From Roseomonas sp. OT10 (GTDB lineage Bacteria; Pseudomonadota; Alphaproteobacteria; Acetobacterales; Acetobacteraceae): DNA of 64,000 nucleotides. The stretch's first letter is position 1. Every line of letters begins with the position of its first letter. The notes beneath the pieces are model-generated. The model saw only the letters and a program-made list of their open reading frames with translations. It searched no databases and had not been told where the DNA came from. Positions 36,659 to 45,399 of the stretch are shown here, piece after piece. The stretch lies in contig NZ_CP087719.1 of assembly GCF_020991085.1 (NCBI RefSeq), positions 3,802,001 to 3,866,000 of the forward strand, written 5' to 3'. The translations under genes and the position numbers were made by a program.

Positions 36659-37123
36659 ATGGATGCCACGACCCCGCCCGGCGCGCCCGCCGATGCGGCA
36701 CCCCCCGACGCACCGGCAACGGGGGCGCTTCCCTGCCTGCATGTCTGCGTCACCTGCCGCGCCGGCACCGGCGCGCCCGCCGGGGACGAGGCGACGCCCG
36801 GCCGCCGGCTGCACGATGCGGTGGCGGCGGCGCTGGCCGCCCACCCCGGGCCGCCCGTGACGCTGCGCGCGGCCACCTGCCTCGCCGCCTGCGACCATGG
36901 CTGTGCCGCCGCCATGCAGGGGGCGGGGAAGTGGGGCTATCTCCTCGGCCGGCTGACGCCGGACCTGGCCGGGGACCTGGTCACCTATGGCGCGGCCTAT
37001 GCCGCCTCGGCCAGCGGGGCGGTGCTGCCCTCGCGCCGGCCCGCCTCGCTGCGGCACGTCGTCCTCGGCCGCATCCCCGCCCTGTCTGCCCCGTTGCCCC
37101 TTCTTCCGGAGACCGCCGCATGA
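36659..37123 (+). CDS. DUF1636 metal-binding protein of the cobalamin cluster
   Basis: The 154-residue protein has a short disordered N-terminus, then CLHVCVTCRAG at about 26-36 and CLAACDHGC at about 75-83, in all six cysteines of the kind found in thioredoxin-like ferredoxins. This pattern is typical of DUF1636 proteins, which sit next to cobW in aerobic cobalamin clusters. A role in cobalt handling or redox is likely but not proven. Its stop overlaps the cobW start (ATGA). It is the first gene under the B12 riboswitch. Confidence 0.85.
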   Translation: MDATTPPGAPADAAPPDAPATGALPCLHVCVTCRAGTGAPAGDEATPGRRLHDAVAAALAAHPGPPVTLRAATCLAACDHGCAAAMQGAGKWGYLLGRLTPDLAGDLVTYGAAYAASASGAVLPSRRPASLRHVVLGRIPALSAPLPLLPETAA

Positions 37124-38178
37124 GCGCCCCCGCGACCCAGCCCCCCGCCGCCCGCACCCCGGCCACCATCGTCACCGGCTTCCTCGGCGCGGGGAAGACG
37201 ACGCTGGTGCGCCACCTGCTGGAACACGCGAACGGCCGCCGCATCGCCGTGATCGTCAACGAGTTCGGCGAGCTGGGCATCGACGGCGACCTCCTCCGCG
37301 CCTGCGGCATCCCGGGCTGCGCCGAGGACAGCATCGTGGAGCTGTCGAACGGCTGTCTCTGCTGCACCGTCGCCGACGACTTCATCCCGACCATGACGGC
37401 GCTGCTGGACCGGCCGGAGCCGCCCGAGCACATCCTGATCGAGACCTCCGGCCTGGCGCTCCCCAAGCCGCTGCTCAAGGCCTTCGGCTGGCCGGGCATC
37501 CGCTCGCGCGTCACGGTGGATGGGGTGGTGACGGTGGTGGACGGCCCCGCCGCGCTGACCGGCCGCTTCGCCGACGACCCGGAGGCGGTGGCGGCACAGC
37601 GCGCGGCGGACCCCTCGCTGGAGCATGACAACCCGCTGGCCGAGGTGTTCGGCGACCAGCTCTCGGCGGCCGACCTGGTGGTGCTGAACAAGTCCGACCT
37701 GCTGGACGAGCACGAGGCCACCCGCCTGCGCGCCGAGATCGCCGCCCAGCTCCCCCGCGCCGTGAAGGTGGTGCCGACCCGCGAGGGCCGCGTGGACCCG
37801 GCCGTGCTGCTGGGCCTGGATGCGGCGGCCGAGGACGACCTCGCCGCCCGTCCCTCCTGCCACGACGCGGTGGATGGCGAGCACGAGCATGACGACTTCA
37901 CCAGCTTCGCCGTGCCGCTGCCCGAGGCTGCCTCGCCCGAGGCGTTGGTCGAGCGGCTGCGCGCGGTGGCCGAGGCCCACGACGTGCTGCGGATGAAGGG
38001 CTTCGTCGCCGTGCGCGGCAAGCCCATGCGCCTGTTGGTCCAGGGCGTCGGCACCCGCTTCCGCCACGAATACGACCGGGCCTGGAAGCCGGGCGAGGCC
38101 CGCGAGGGGCATGTGGTGGTGATCGGCCAGACGGGACTGGACCGGGCGGCGGTGGAGACGGCGCTGGCGACGGCCTAG
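37120..38178 (+). CDS. cobW: CobW, GTP-dependent cobalt chaperone
   Basis: CobW is a COG0523 GTPase proposed to deliver Co2+ to CobN. The protein is 352 residues. Walker A is GFLGAGKTT at residues 20-28. The metal-binding motif GCLCC (Cys79, Cys81, Cys82) follows SIVELSN. The guanine-specificity motif NKSD is present in LVVLNKSDLLDE. A small His/Asp-rich stretch (DGEHEHDD) near residue 250 may help hold metal. The CobW C-terminal domain closes the protein (VLRMKGFVAVRGKPMRLLVQ). Confidence 0.97.
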   Translation: MSAPATQPPAARTPATIVTGFLGAGKTTLVRHLLEHANGRRIAVIVNEFGELGIDGDLLRACGIPGCAEDSIVELSNGCLCCTVADDFIPTMTALLDRPEPPEHILIETSGLALPKPLLKAFGWPGIRSRVTVDGVVTVVDGPAALTGRFADDPEAVAAQRAADPSLEHDNPLAEVFGDQLSAADLVVLNKSDLLDEHEATRLRAEIAAQLPRAVKVVPTREGRVDPAVLLGLDAAAEDDLAARPSCHDAVDGEHEHDDFTSFAVPLPEAASPEALVERLRAVAEAHDVLRMKGFVAVRGKPMRLLVQGVGTRFRHEYDRAWKPGEAREGHVVVIGQTGLDRAAVETALATA

Positions 38179-38491
38179 GCTCGCGTTCCCCGGGGGAGGC
38201 GTCGCAGCCTTCGGCCTCGACGCAATGCGTCGAGCCCCCGATGCCCCCTCCACCGGGGGCGGGCCGGCCCCCGGACCCCGGCGGGAGTCCGCGGGATCGG
38301 ATGCGGGCGGAGTTGGTCTGGCAGGTCACGCGCGTGGACGCCGCCGTCGCCGGGGAACGATGCTCCCCGGCGTGATCCGGCGTCCGTGAAAGGGGGTCCA
38401 GGGGCTCTGCTCCTTGTCCCCCCTTTGGGCGGGTGAGGGATATCGGGGAGAAGGCGGCGCCTTCTTCCCGAGCAACAGGAGACAGGCGGCA
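38179..38491. other. Region between cobW and cobN
   Basis: About 313 bases lie between two same-strand cob genes. The first half has only GC-rich inverted repeats, for example GCCTCGACGCAATGCGTCGA. The second half, about 38,340-38,470, is repeat copy E, which ends some twenty bases before the cobN start. I see no riboswitch here. Confidence 0.6.
38340..38470 (+). repeat. Dispersed intergenic repeat, copy E, leader of cobN
   Basis: It contains the CGCCGGGGAACGATGCTCC palindromic block, the GGGGTCCAGGGGCTCTGCTCC block, and the second hairpin with arms CGGGGAGAAGGC (38,444-38,455) and GCCTTCTTCCCG (38,459-38,470). The hairpin sequence differs from the other copies but stays paired. The cobN ribosome site AGGAGACAGG lies just after it. 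Confidence 0.75.
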
Positions 38492-41400
38492 TTGCACCTG
38501 CTGGTCCGGGAGGTCCGGGAGCTGGACGCGGCGGAGGCGGCTGCCGATCTGGGCCAGACGCCCGCGCCCTGCGTGCTGCTCTCCTTCTCGGACAGCGACC
38601 TCGGCGCGGCCGCGGCGGCGTGGGAGGCGATGGCGCCCAGGGGACCGCAGAGGCGGCGGCCGGGGCTGCGGCTGGCGAGCCTCGCGCGGCTGCGGCACCC
38701 GATGTCGGTCGACCTCTACGCCGAGGCGGTGGTCGCGCGCGCGCGCTGCATCGTGGTGCGGCTGCTGGGCGGGCTGGACTACTGGCGCTACGGCGCCGAG
38801 GAGGTCGCGGCGCTGTGCCGGCGGGAGGGGATCGCGCTGGCCCTGCTGCCCGGGGACGGGCGCGAGGATGCGCGGCTGCGCGACCTCTCCACGCTCGATG
38901 CGGCGGCGCTGGACCGGCTGGACGGGTATTTCCGCCAGGGCGGGCCGGCCAACATGGACGCGGCGCTGCGGCTGATGGCGCATCTCGCGGGCGCGGGGCC
39001 GGACGACGCCCCGCCTCCGGAACCGCTGCCCGAGGGCGGGGAGGTCGCGCTCGGCACCCCGGACCCCGACGAGGCGGGGCGGCCCGTGGCGGCGGTGGTG
39101 CTGTACCGCTCGCACCTGCTGGCCGGCGACGTGGCGCCGCTGCACGCGCTGGCGGAGGCGCTGCGGGCGCGGGGGCTGGCGCCGCGCGGCCTGCACGTGG
39201 CCAGCCTGAAGACGCCTGCCCTGGCCGCGATGGTGGCGGCGCGGCTGCGGGAATGGCGGCCGGCCGTGGTGCTGAACGCGACCGGCTTCTCCGCGCGGCT
39301 CGGCGAGGCGGGCTCGCCGCTCGATGCCGCCGGGGTGCCGGTGTTGCAACTGGTGCTGTCGGGCAGCGCGCGCGCGGCGTGGGAGGCGTCGCCGCGCGGG
39401 CTGTCGCCCACCGATCTCGCGATGCAGGTGGCGCTGCCGGAGCTGGACGGGCGGCTGCTGACCACGGCGATCGGCTTCAAGGCCGAGGGGGCGCCGATCC
39501 CGGCGCTGGAATACGCCCGCACGGCGCTGCTGCCGGAGGCGGAGGGCATTGCCCTGGCCGCCGACCGCGCCGCCGGCTGGGCGCGGCTGGCCGCGACGCC
39601 GCGCGCGGAGCGTCGGGTGGCGGTGCTGCTCTCCGACTATCCCGGCGCGGGCGGCGAGGCGCGGGGCCAGGTCGGGCAGGCGGTGGGGCTGGACAGCTTC
39701 GCCAGCCTGGAGGCGCTGCTGCGCGACCTCTCGGCGGCGGGCTACACGGCCGGGGCGCGGGATGCCCCCGCCCTGGTGGCGGCGCTGTGCCACGCGCCCC
39801 CGACTCCGATCCTGTCGCTGGAGGCGTACCGGCGGCGCTTCGATACCCTGCCGGCCGCATTCCGCGAAGCGGTCTGCGCCGCCTGGGGAGCGCCTGAGGA
39901 CGACCCCGGCCTGGAAAGGCTCGGGGGAGTGAACTCCCCCGAATCCCCCTCCTTTTTTCAGGAGTCCGCCACCGGCCCCGCCACCGCCCCACCCGCTGGC
40001 GGAGCCAGCGTGGTGGCGGCGCAGGTCCTGCCAACCGGCGGACTCCCGAAAGAGGGAGGGGGTGTGGGGGAGGTCACTCCCCCGCGCTTCACCCTGCGCT
40101 TCCTTCAGCTCGGCAACCTCACCCTCGCCGTCCAGCCGGATCGCGGGCACGCGACCGACCGGCGCGCCGGCTACCACGACCCGGACCGCCCGCCACGGCA
40201 CGGCTATGTCGCCGCCTATCTCTGGCTGCGCGAGGTGCTGGGCATCCACGCGCTGGTACATCTGGGCACGCACGGCACGCTGGAATGGCTGCCCGGGAAG
40301 GCGGTGGCGCTGTCGGCGGCCTGCGCCCCGGCGGCGCTGCTGCGCGGGCTGCCGGTGGTCTATCCGTTCATCGTCAACAACCCGGGCGAGGCGGCCGTGG
40401 CGCGGCGGCGGCTGGGGGCGGTGACGATCGGGCACCTGACGCCGCCGCTGCGCGCCGCCGGCTCGCACGGCGCGGCGCGGGAGCTGGAGCGGCTGATCGA
40501 CGAGTACGCCGCCGCCGACGGGCTGGACCGGCGGCGCACCGCGCTGCTGCGCGGGGAGATCCTCGACCGCGCCGCCGCGACCGGGCTGCTGGAGGAAAGC
40601 GGCATCCCGCGCGACTTGCCGGCGGAGGATGCGCTGGCGCGGCTGGATGCCTGGCTCTGCAACGTGAAGGAGATGCAGATCCGCGACGGGCTGCACGTCT
40701 TCGGCCGGGCGCCGGCCCCGGAGCGACGGGACGCGCTGCTCGCGGCGCTGGAGCGCGCGAGCCCCGGCGTGCCCGATCTGGCGGCGCGTCTGGAGGACTC
40801 GCCGGCGGCTGAGCGCGATGCGCTGCTCGCGGCGCTGGACGGGCGCTTCGTGCCGCCGGGTCCCTCGGGGGCACCGACGCGCGGGCGGGCGGACGTGCTG
40901 CCGACCGGGCGCAACCTCACCGCGCTCGACCCGCGCGCGGTGCCGACCCGCAGCGCGCTGGTGCTGGCGGAGAAGGCGGGGGCGGAGCTGCTGCGCCGGC
41001 ACCTCCAGGAGCAGGGCGAATGGCCGCGTTCCCTGGTGCTGGACCTCTGGGGCAGCGCCACGCTGCGGACAGGGGGGGAGGAACTGGCGCTCGCCCTCTG
41101 GCTGCTGGGCACGCGCCCGGTCTGGGACGAGGGCTCGGCGCGCGTGCGGGGGGTGGAGGTGCTGCCGCTCGCCACGCTCGACCGGCCGCGGGTGGACGTG
41201 ACGCTGCGGGTCTCCGGCCTGTTCCGCGACGCCTTCGCCGCGCAGATCGCGCTGTTCGACGAGGCGGTGCGCGCCGTCGCCGCGCGCGACGAGGCGGCCG
41301 AGTGGAACCCGCTGGCCGAAGCCGCGCGCGGCCTGTCGGGCGAGGCGTTCCGCCGCGCCACCACCCGCATCTACGGCGCCGCCCCGGGGGCCTATGGCGC

Positions 41401-42040
41401 CGGGACGGGCGAGGCGCTGGGGGCGGGGCGCGAGGCGCTGGGCGCAGCCTACCTGGCCGGCTCCGCCGCCGCCTATGGCGCGGGTCTGGAGGGAGCAGCC
41501 GATCCGGAGGGGTTCCGCGCGCGGGTCGCGGCCGCCTCGGCCTTCCTGCATCCGCAGGACCATGACGGCACCGACCTGCTGGACGGGCCGGAGCATGGCG
41601 CCCATGCCGGGGGCTTCGCCGCCGCCGCGACCATGCTGGGCAACGCCCCCGCCCTGTACCACGGCGACACCTCCGACCCGCAGCGTCCGACGGTGCGCGG
41701 GCTGGCCGAGGCGATCGCCCGCGTCACGCGCGGCCGCGCCGCCAACCCCGCCTGGATCGCCGGCCAGATGCGCCACGGCTATCGCGGCGCCGCCGAGATC
41801 GCCCGCGCGGTGGAGGGGCTGCACGGCTTCGCCGCCACCCTGCCGCAGCGGCTGGACCGGCAGATGGACCTGCTCTTCGACGCCACGCTCGGCACGCCGG
41901 AGGTGGCGCGTTTCCTGAAGGCCGAAAATCCCGCCGCTCATTCTGTTGTTCAGAACTTTTTCGCGGATGCCCTATACCGCGGGCTGTGGCATCCCAGGCG
42001 CAACATCGTCCTGGCCAGGCTGGACGAGGACCCCCGATGA
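38492..42040 (+). CDS. cobN: Aerobic cobaltochelatase subunit CobN, with in-frame palindromic insertion
   Basis: CobN is the large subunit that inserts cobalt into hydrogenobyrinic acid a,c-diamide, with CobS and CobT. The start is a TTG at 38492 (LHLLVREVRELDA), preceded by CAGGAGACAGGCGGC. The product is 1,182 residues, a little shorter than the ~1,250 typical. The conserved centre is clear: DRRAGYHDPDRPPRHGY, ALVHLGTHGTLEWLPGKAV, and the C-terminal LQRLDRQMD-type region. Residues 478-531 encode a palindromic element that falls just before the conserved LRFLQLGNLTLAVQP strand; the frame stays open. The stop overlaps cobG (ATGA). Confidence 0.95.
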   Translation: MHLLVREVRELDAAEAAADLGQTPAPCVLLSFSDSDLGAAAAAWEAMAPRGPQRRRPGLRLASLARLRHPMSVDLYAEAVVARARCIVVRLLGGLDYWRYGAEEVAALCRREGIALALLPGDGREDARLRDLSTLDAAALDRLDGYFRQGGPANMDAALRLMAHLAGAGPDDAPPPEPLPEGGEVALGTPDPDEAGRPVAAVVLYRSHLLAGDVAPLHALAEALRARGLAPRGLHVASLKTPALAAMVAARLREWRPAVVLNATGFSARLGEAGSPLDAAGVPVLQLVLSGSARAAWEASPRGLSPTDLAMQVALPELDGRLLTTAIGFKAEGAPIPALEYARTALLPEAEGIALAADRAAGWARLAATPRAERRVAVLLSDYPGAGGEARGQVGQAVGLDSFASLEALLRDLSAAGYTAGARDAPALVAALCHAPPTPILSLEAYRRRFDTLPAAFREAVCAAWGAPEDDPGLERLGGVNSPESPSFFQESATGPATAPPAGGASVVAAQVLPTGGLPKEGGGVGEVTPPRFTLRFLQLGNLTLAVQPDRGHATDRRAGYHDPDRPPRHGYVAAYLWLREVLGIHALVHLGTHGTLEWLPGKAVALSAACAPAALLRGLPVVYPFIVNNPGEAAVARRRLGAVTIGHLTPPLRAAGSHGAARELERLIDEYAAADGLDRRRTALLRGEILDRAAATGLLEESGIPRDLPAEDALARLDAWLCNVKEMQIRDGLHVFGRAPAPERRDALLAALERASPGVPDLAARLEDSPAAERDALLAALDGRFVPPGPSGAPTRGRADVLPTGRNLTALDPRAVPTRSALVLAEKAGAELLRRHLQEQGEWPRSLVLDLWGSATLRTGGEELALALWLLGTRPVWDEGSARVRGVEVLPLATLDRPRVDVTLRVSGLFRDAFAAQIALFDEAVRAVAARDEAAEWNPLAEAARGLSGEAFRRATTRIYGAAPGAYGAGTGEALGAGREALGAAYLAGSAAAYGAGLEGAADPEGFRARVAAASAFLHPQDHDGTDLLDGPEHGAHAGGFAAAATMLGNAPALYHGDTSDPQRPTVRGLAEAIARVTRGRAANPAWIAGQMRHGYRGAAEIARAVEGLHGFAATLPQRLDRQMDLLFDATLGTPEVARFLKAENPAAHSVVQNFFADALYRGLWHPRRNIVLARLDEDPR
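39923..40083 (+). repeat. Palindromic element inserted in frame within cobN
   Basis: The two arms are 39,923-39,970 (starting GGGGGAGTGAACTCCCCC and ending CAGGAGTCCGCC) and 40,037-40,083 (starting GGCGGACTCCCGAAAG and ending GGGGGAGGTCACTCCCCC). They are inverted copies of one another at about 40 of 47 positions and enclose a 66-base loop. The element adds about 54 residues, with the Ser/Pro/Gly-rich composition of non-coding sequence, between conserved cobN segments. I classify it as a mobile or dispersed palindromic repeat. Confidence 0.8.
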
Positions 42041-43302
42041 TCCCCGAGGGCATGATCCGCGGCTGGTGCCCCAGCCTGTTCGAGCCGATGGCCTCCGGGG
42101 ACGGCCTCCTGCTGCGGGTGAAGCCCTATGGCGCACGGCTGGACGCCGGGGCTGCCCGGGCGGTGGGCGCGGCGGCGGCACGCCACGGCAATGGCTGGAT
42201 CGACCTGACCCAGCGCGGCAACCTCCAGATCCGCGGCGTGACGCCGGAGGGGGTGGAGCCCTTCGCCGCCGCCATGCGCGCCGCCGGCCTGGCCAGCGCC
42301 TCGCCCGATGCGGAGCGTCGGCGCAACCTGATCGCCCCGCCCCTGCTGGGCACCGACCCGGCGCTGGAGCCGGGCGCCGAGGCCCTGGCCACGGCCCTGG
42401 AGGCGATGCTGGAGGCAGCCGACCTGCCCACCCTGCCGGGCAAGATCGTCCTGCTCCTCGATGCCGGCGGCGCGCTGCCGCCGGACGGGGTGGCGGCGGA
42501 CCTGCGGCTGACGCTGCGGGCCGGAGCGGTGCGCCTCTCCCTGCCGGGCGGCACGGCCGCGGCGGAATGCCCCGCCGCCACGGCCCCGGCGGCGGCCGAG
42601 GCGGTGCTGCGCGCCTTCCTGGCCCTGGGCGGCGGGCAGGGCGAGGCGCGGCGGCTGCGCGGGCTGGTCGCGCGGGTCGGGGCGGGTGCGCTGCTGCGCG
42701 CTGCGGGGCTGGAACCCCGGGCCGACGTGCCGGGGTCCGGCGCGGCGGAACGCCCCCCGCCCATCGGGCCGCACCTCCTGGCGGGCGGCATCGCCTTCGG
42801 CCTGGCGCCGCCCTTCGGGCAGTTCTCGGCGTTGCAGCTCGGCACGCTCGCCGGGCTCGCGGAACGCCTGGGCGACGGCACCCTCCGCACCACCCCCTGG
42901 CGCACGCTGCTGCTGCCCGGCGTGGCGCCGCGCGATGGCCTGGCCCTGCGCGACGTCGTCCTCGCCGCCGGGCTGATCGCCGACCCCGGGGATGGGCGGC
43001 TGAACCTCGTCACCTGCCCCGGCCGTCCCGCCTGCCCGCGCGCCGGGGTCGCCACGCACCGTGACGCCGATTGGCTCGCCACGCGGCCGCTGCCGGGCTT
43101 GCTGCACCTCTCCGGTTGCGCCAAAGGCTGCGCCCATCCCGCGCCCGCGCCCTTCACCCTGGTCGGCACGCCGGGCGGCTACGCGCTGGTCCGCGGCGGC
43201 CGCGCCGGCGACCGGCCCGAGGCGGTGGGGCTGACGCCGGAGCAGGCCGCGACGCTGCTGGCGGCCGGCGGCACAGGCGCGGCAGCAACGAGGAGCGGAT
43301 GA
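42037..43302 (+). CDS. cobG: Precorrin-3B synthase CobG
   Basis: CobG is the monooxygenase that prepares precorrin-3A for aerobic ring contraction. The protein is 421 residues. It belongs to the sulfite/nitrite reductase superfamily. The 4Fe-4S ligands are visible as a CX5C pair at Cys327 and Cys333 (CPGRPACPR) and a CX3C pair at Cys361 and Cys365 (SGCAKGCAHP). The N-terminal IRGWCPSLFEPMASGDGLL and IDLTQRGNLQIRGV are family stretches. The start ATG overlaps the cobN stop. Confidence 0.94.
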   Translation: MIPEGMIRGWCPSLFEPMASGDGLLLRVKPYGARLDAGAARAVGAAAARHGNGWIDLTQRGNLQIRGVTPEGVEPFAAAMRAAGLASASPDAERRRNLIAPPLLGTDPALEPGAEALATALEAMLEAADLPTLPGKIVLLLDAGGALPPDGVAADLRLTLRAGAVRLSLPGGTAAAECPAATAPAAAEAVLRAFLALGGGQGEARRLRGLVARVGAGALLRAAGLEPRADVPGSGAAERPPPIGPHLLAGGIAFGLAPPFGQFSALQLGTLAGLAERLGDGTLRTTPWRTLLLPGVAPRDGLALRDVVLAAGLIADPGDGRLNLVTCPGRPACPRAGVATHRDADWLATRPLPGLLHLSGCAKGCAHPAPAPFTLVGTPGGYALVRGGRAGDRPEAVGLTPEQAATLLAAGGTGAAATRSG

Positions 43303-43931
43303 GCGCCCCCATCGACTACATCCGCGACGGCGCGGCCATCTACGCCCGCTCCTTCGCCACCATCCGCGCCGAGGCGGACCTCTCCGGCCTCTCCCCCGAG
43401 GAGGCGCGGATCGCCGTGCGGATCATCCATGCCTGCGGCATGGTCGAGGTCGCCCCGAGGCTCCGCTTCCACCCGGACTTCGCCCGCGCCGCCCGCGCCG
43501 CCCTGCTCGCGGGCGCGCCCATCCTGTGCGACGCGAAGATGGTCGCCCACGGCATCACCCGCCCCCGCCTGCCCGCCGGCAACGACGTGCTCTGCACCCT
43601 GGACGACCCGCGCGTCCCCGACCTCGCCCGCCGCCTCGGCAACACCCGCTCCGCCGCCGCGCTGGATCTGTGGGGCGATCGCCTGGCCGGCGCCGTGGTC
43701 GCCATCGGCAACGCCCCCACCGCCCTGTTCCGCCTGCTCGAACTCCTCGACGCCGGCGCCCCCCGTCCCGCCGCCATCATCGGCCTGCCCGTCGGCTTCG
43801 TCGGCGCCGCCGAATCCAAGGACGCCCTGGCCGCCCGGGGCGACCTCCCCTGGCTCGTCCTCCCCGGCCGCCTCGGCGGCAGCGCCATGACCGTCGCGGC
43901 CGTCAACGCCCTGGCCAGCGAGGCGGAGTGA
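43299..43931 (+). CDS. cobH: Precorrin-8X methylmutase CobH
   Basis: CobH moves a methyl group from C-11 to C-12, giving hydrogenobyrinic acid. The protein is 210 residues. The catalytic His44 lies in VRIIHACGMVEV. Other family stretches are ILCDAKMVAHGI, IGNAPTALFRLLEL and GLPVGFVGAAESKDAL. The ATG overlaps the cobG stop, and an AGGAG site lies just upstream. Confidence 0.97.
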   Translation: MSAPIDYIRDGAAIYARSFATIRAEADLSGLSPEEARIAVRIIHACGMVEVAPRLRFHPDFARAARAALLAGAPILCDAKMVAHGITRPRLPAGNDVLCTLDDPRVPDLARRLGNTRSAAALDLWGDRLAGAVVAIGNAPTALFRLLELLDAGAPRPAAIIGLPVGFVGAAESKDALAARGDLPWLVLPGRLGGSAMTVAAVNALASEAE

Positions 43932-43939
43932 TGGGGGCG

Positions 43940-44184
43940 TGGCGCCCGTTCCCCCAGGGAGGGCTCCGCCCCCCTGGACCCCCCGCCAGGAGCAGAGCCC
44001 CTGGACCCCTATTCGTAAAAGTGTGGCGCTGCCGGAGAGGGGGTCTCCTCGACGGCGTCGCCGCGTCGAGGAGACCCCCAGGCGGCCAGCGCGATTATGA
44101 AAGGGGGTCCAGGGGCTCTGCTCCTGGCGGGATGGGTGTGGGAAGGGCAGCGCCCTTCCCACGGGCCACGGGCGCCACGCCGCC
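43940..44184 (+). repeat. Dispersed intergenic repeat, copy F, double and inverted, leader of cobI
   Basis: Between cobH and cobI the hairpin block occurs twice in opposite orientation. The first part reads CCGCCAGGAGCAGAGCCCCTGG and the second CCAGGGGCTCTGCTCCTGGC. Between them is a further palindrome built on GGGGTCTCCTCGAC/GTCGAGGAGACCCC. The second hairpin has perfect nine-base arms GGGAAGGGC (44,140-44,148) and GCCCTTCCC (44,152-44,160). The segment ends CACGGGCGCCACGCCGCC, immediately before the cobI ATG at 44185. Confidence 0.85.
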
Positions 44185-44913
44185 ATGACCCCCGGCCGGC
44201 TGCACACGGTCGGCGTCGGGCCGGGCGATCCGGAGCTGCTGACGCTGAAGGCGGCGCGGCTGATCGCGGCGGCGCCGGTGGTGGCGTACTTCGCCAAGAG
44301 CGGCCGGGCGGGCCATGCGCGGACGATCGCGGCGGCGCATGTGGCAGCGGGGGCGGAGGAGCTGCGCTTCGAGTACCCGTTCACGACCGAGGTGCCGCTG
44401 GAGGACCCGCGCTATGCCGCGGGGATCGGCGCCTTCTACGAGGACTGCGCCGGGATGCTGCGGGCGCGGCTGGAGGCCGGTCGCGACGTGGCGCTGCTCT
44501 GCGAGGGGGACCCGTTCCTCTACGGCTCGGCCATGTACCTGTTCGACCGCATCCCGCCCGCCCTGCGCGGCGAGGTGGTGCCGGGGGTCAGCGGGATGAG
44601 CGGCTGCTGGAGCCGGGCGCAGCGGCCGATGACGCATGGCGACGACGTGCTCTGCGTGCTGCCGGGGACCATGGCGACCGAGGCGTTGACGGCGCGGCTG
44701 CGCGGGGCGGACGCGGCGGTGGTGATGAAGGTGGGGCGCAACCTGCCCCGCATCCGCGCGGCGCTGGAGACGGCGGGGCTGCTGGACCGGGCGCTGTACG
44801 TGGAGCGCGGGACCATGGCGGGCGAGCGCATCCTGCCGCTGGCCGAGCGGGACGACGCGCCGGCGCCGTACTTCTCGATGGTGCTGGTGCCCGGGCGCCA
44901 GGGGGCGCGGTGA
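44185..44913 (+). CDS. cobI: Precorrin-2 C(20)-methyltransferase CobI
   Basis: CobI methylates precorrin-2 at C-20 using S-adenosylmethionine. The protein is 242 residues. The SAM-methyltransferase motifs are VGVGPGDPELLTLKAARLI, LLCEGDPFLYGSAMYL and VPGVSGMSGCW, and the RGTM-type motif ends the domain. No normal ribosome site precedes the ATG; the upstream bases are the end of repeat copy F. The gene may depend on that structured leader or on a leaderless start. Confidence 0.95.
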   Translation: MTPGRLHTVGVGPGDPELLTLKAARLIAAAPVVAYFAKSGRAGHARTIAAAHVAAGAEELRFEYPFTTEVPLEDPRYAAGIGAFYEDCAGMLRARLEAGRDVALLCEGDPFLYGSAMYLFDRIPPALRGEVVPGVSGMSGCWSRAQRPMTHGDDVLCVLPGTMATEALTARLRGADAAVVMKVGRNLPRIRAALETAGLLDRALYVERGTMAGERILPLAERDDAPAPYFSMVLVPGRQGAR

Positions 44914-44952
44914 GGGGGAAGACTGTGCAAGCCGGTCCGGGAATGATGGCCT

Positions 44953-45399
44953 GTGCCGGCAACAGGGAACCGGATGATGACACGTCGGCGGAAGCGGGTC
45001 TGGGCACTGCCGTCGCCGAGGCGCCCGGCTCCGATCAAGGCGGACACGGCCACGCGCGACCTGATCGTGCGGACCTGCGACGCCTTCATCCGCGACGTGC
45101 TGAAGCCGCGCTTCCTGCCCGAGATCAGGCCCACCGAGTTCAATTACTGCATCGACATCCAGGGCTCGTGGCGGGCGGGACGCTATACCTTCGCCCAACG
45201 CTACAGGGTCGGCCCGCACAGCGAGTCCTTTGGCCAGGAATTCGCCGAGCCCTTCGTCCGGCTCGACCTGATGGGGCCGGACCGCTTCGACATCTTCTGG
45301 CACCGGCATACGGGGGAATGGCGAAGGCTCCATTCTGGCCAGTCCCTGGCGCAGGCGTTGCGTACCATCGAGGCGGATGGGCTGCTGCATCCGCTGTGA
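44953..45399 (+). CDS. Hypothetical protein inside the cob cluster
   Basis: The 148-residue frame has a basic N-terminus (RRRKRVWALPSPRRPAP), then a compact domain with FIRDVLKPRFLPEIRPTEFN, WRAGRYTFAQRYRVGP and DRFDIFWHRHTGEWRRL. This recalls DUF3024-like proteins, but I am not sure. Alternative ATGs at 44974 and 44977 fit better with the upstream CAGGGAAC. It has no apparent role in cobalamin synthesis and separates cobI from cobJ. Its codon use is slightly less extreme than that of the cob genes. Confidence 0.6.
   Translation: MPATGNRMMTRRRKRVWALPSPRRPAPIKADTATRDLIVRTCDAFIRDVLKPRFLPEIRPTEFNYCIDIQGSWRAGRYTFAQRYRVGPHSESFGQEFAEPFVRLDLMGPDRFDIFWHRHTGEWRRLHSGQSLAQALRTIEADGLLHPL

Noticed and set aside
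39923-40083. Frameshift or sequencing error in cobN
   Set aside because: The frame is the same before and after the element, and conserved CobN segments flank it without a shift.
37898-41941. 1,347-codon open frame on the minus strand opposite cobW and cobN
   Set aside because: Long antisense frames are expected at this GC content. The translation is Arg/Gly/Pro/Gln-rich with no domain, while the plus strand encodes clear CobN.
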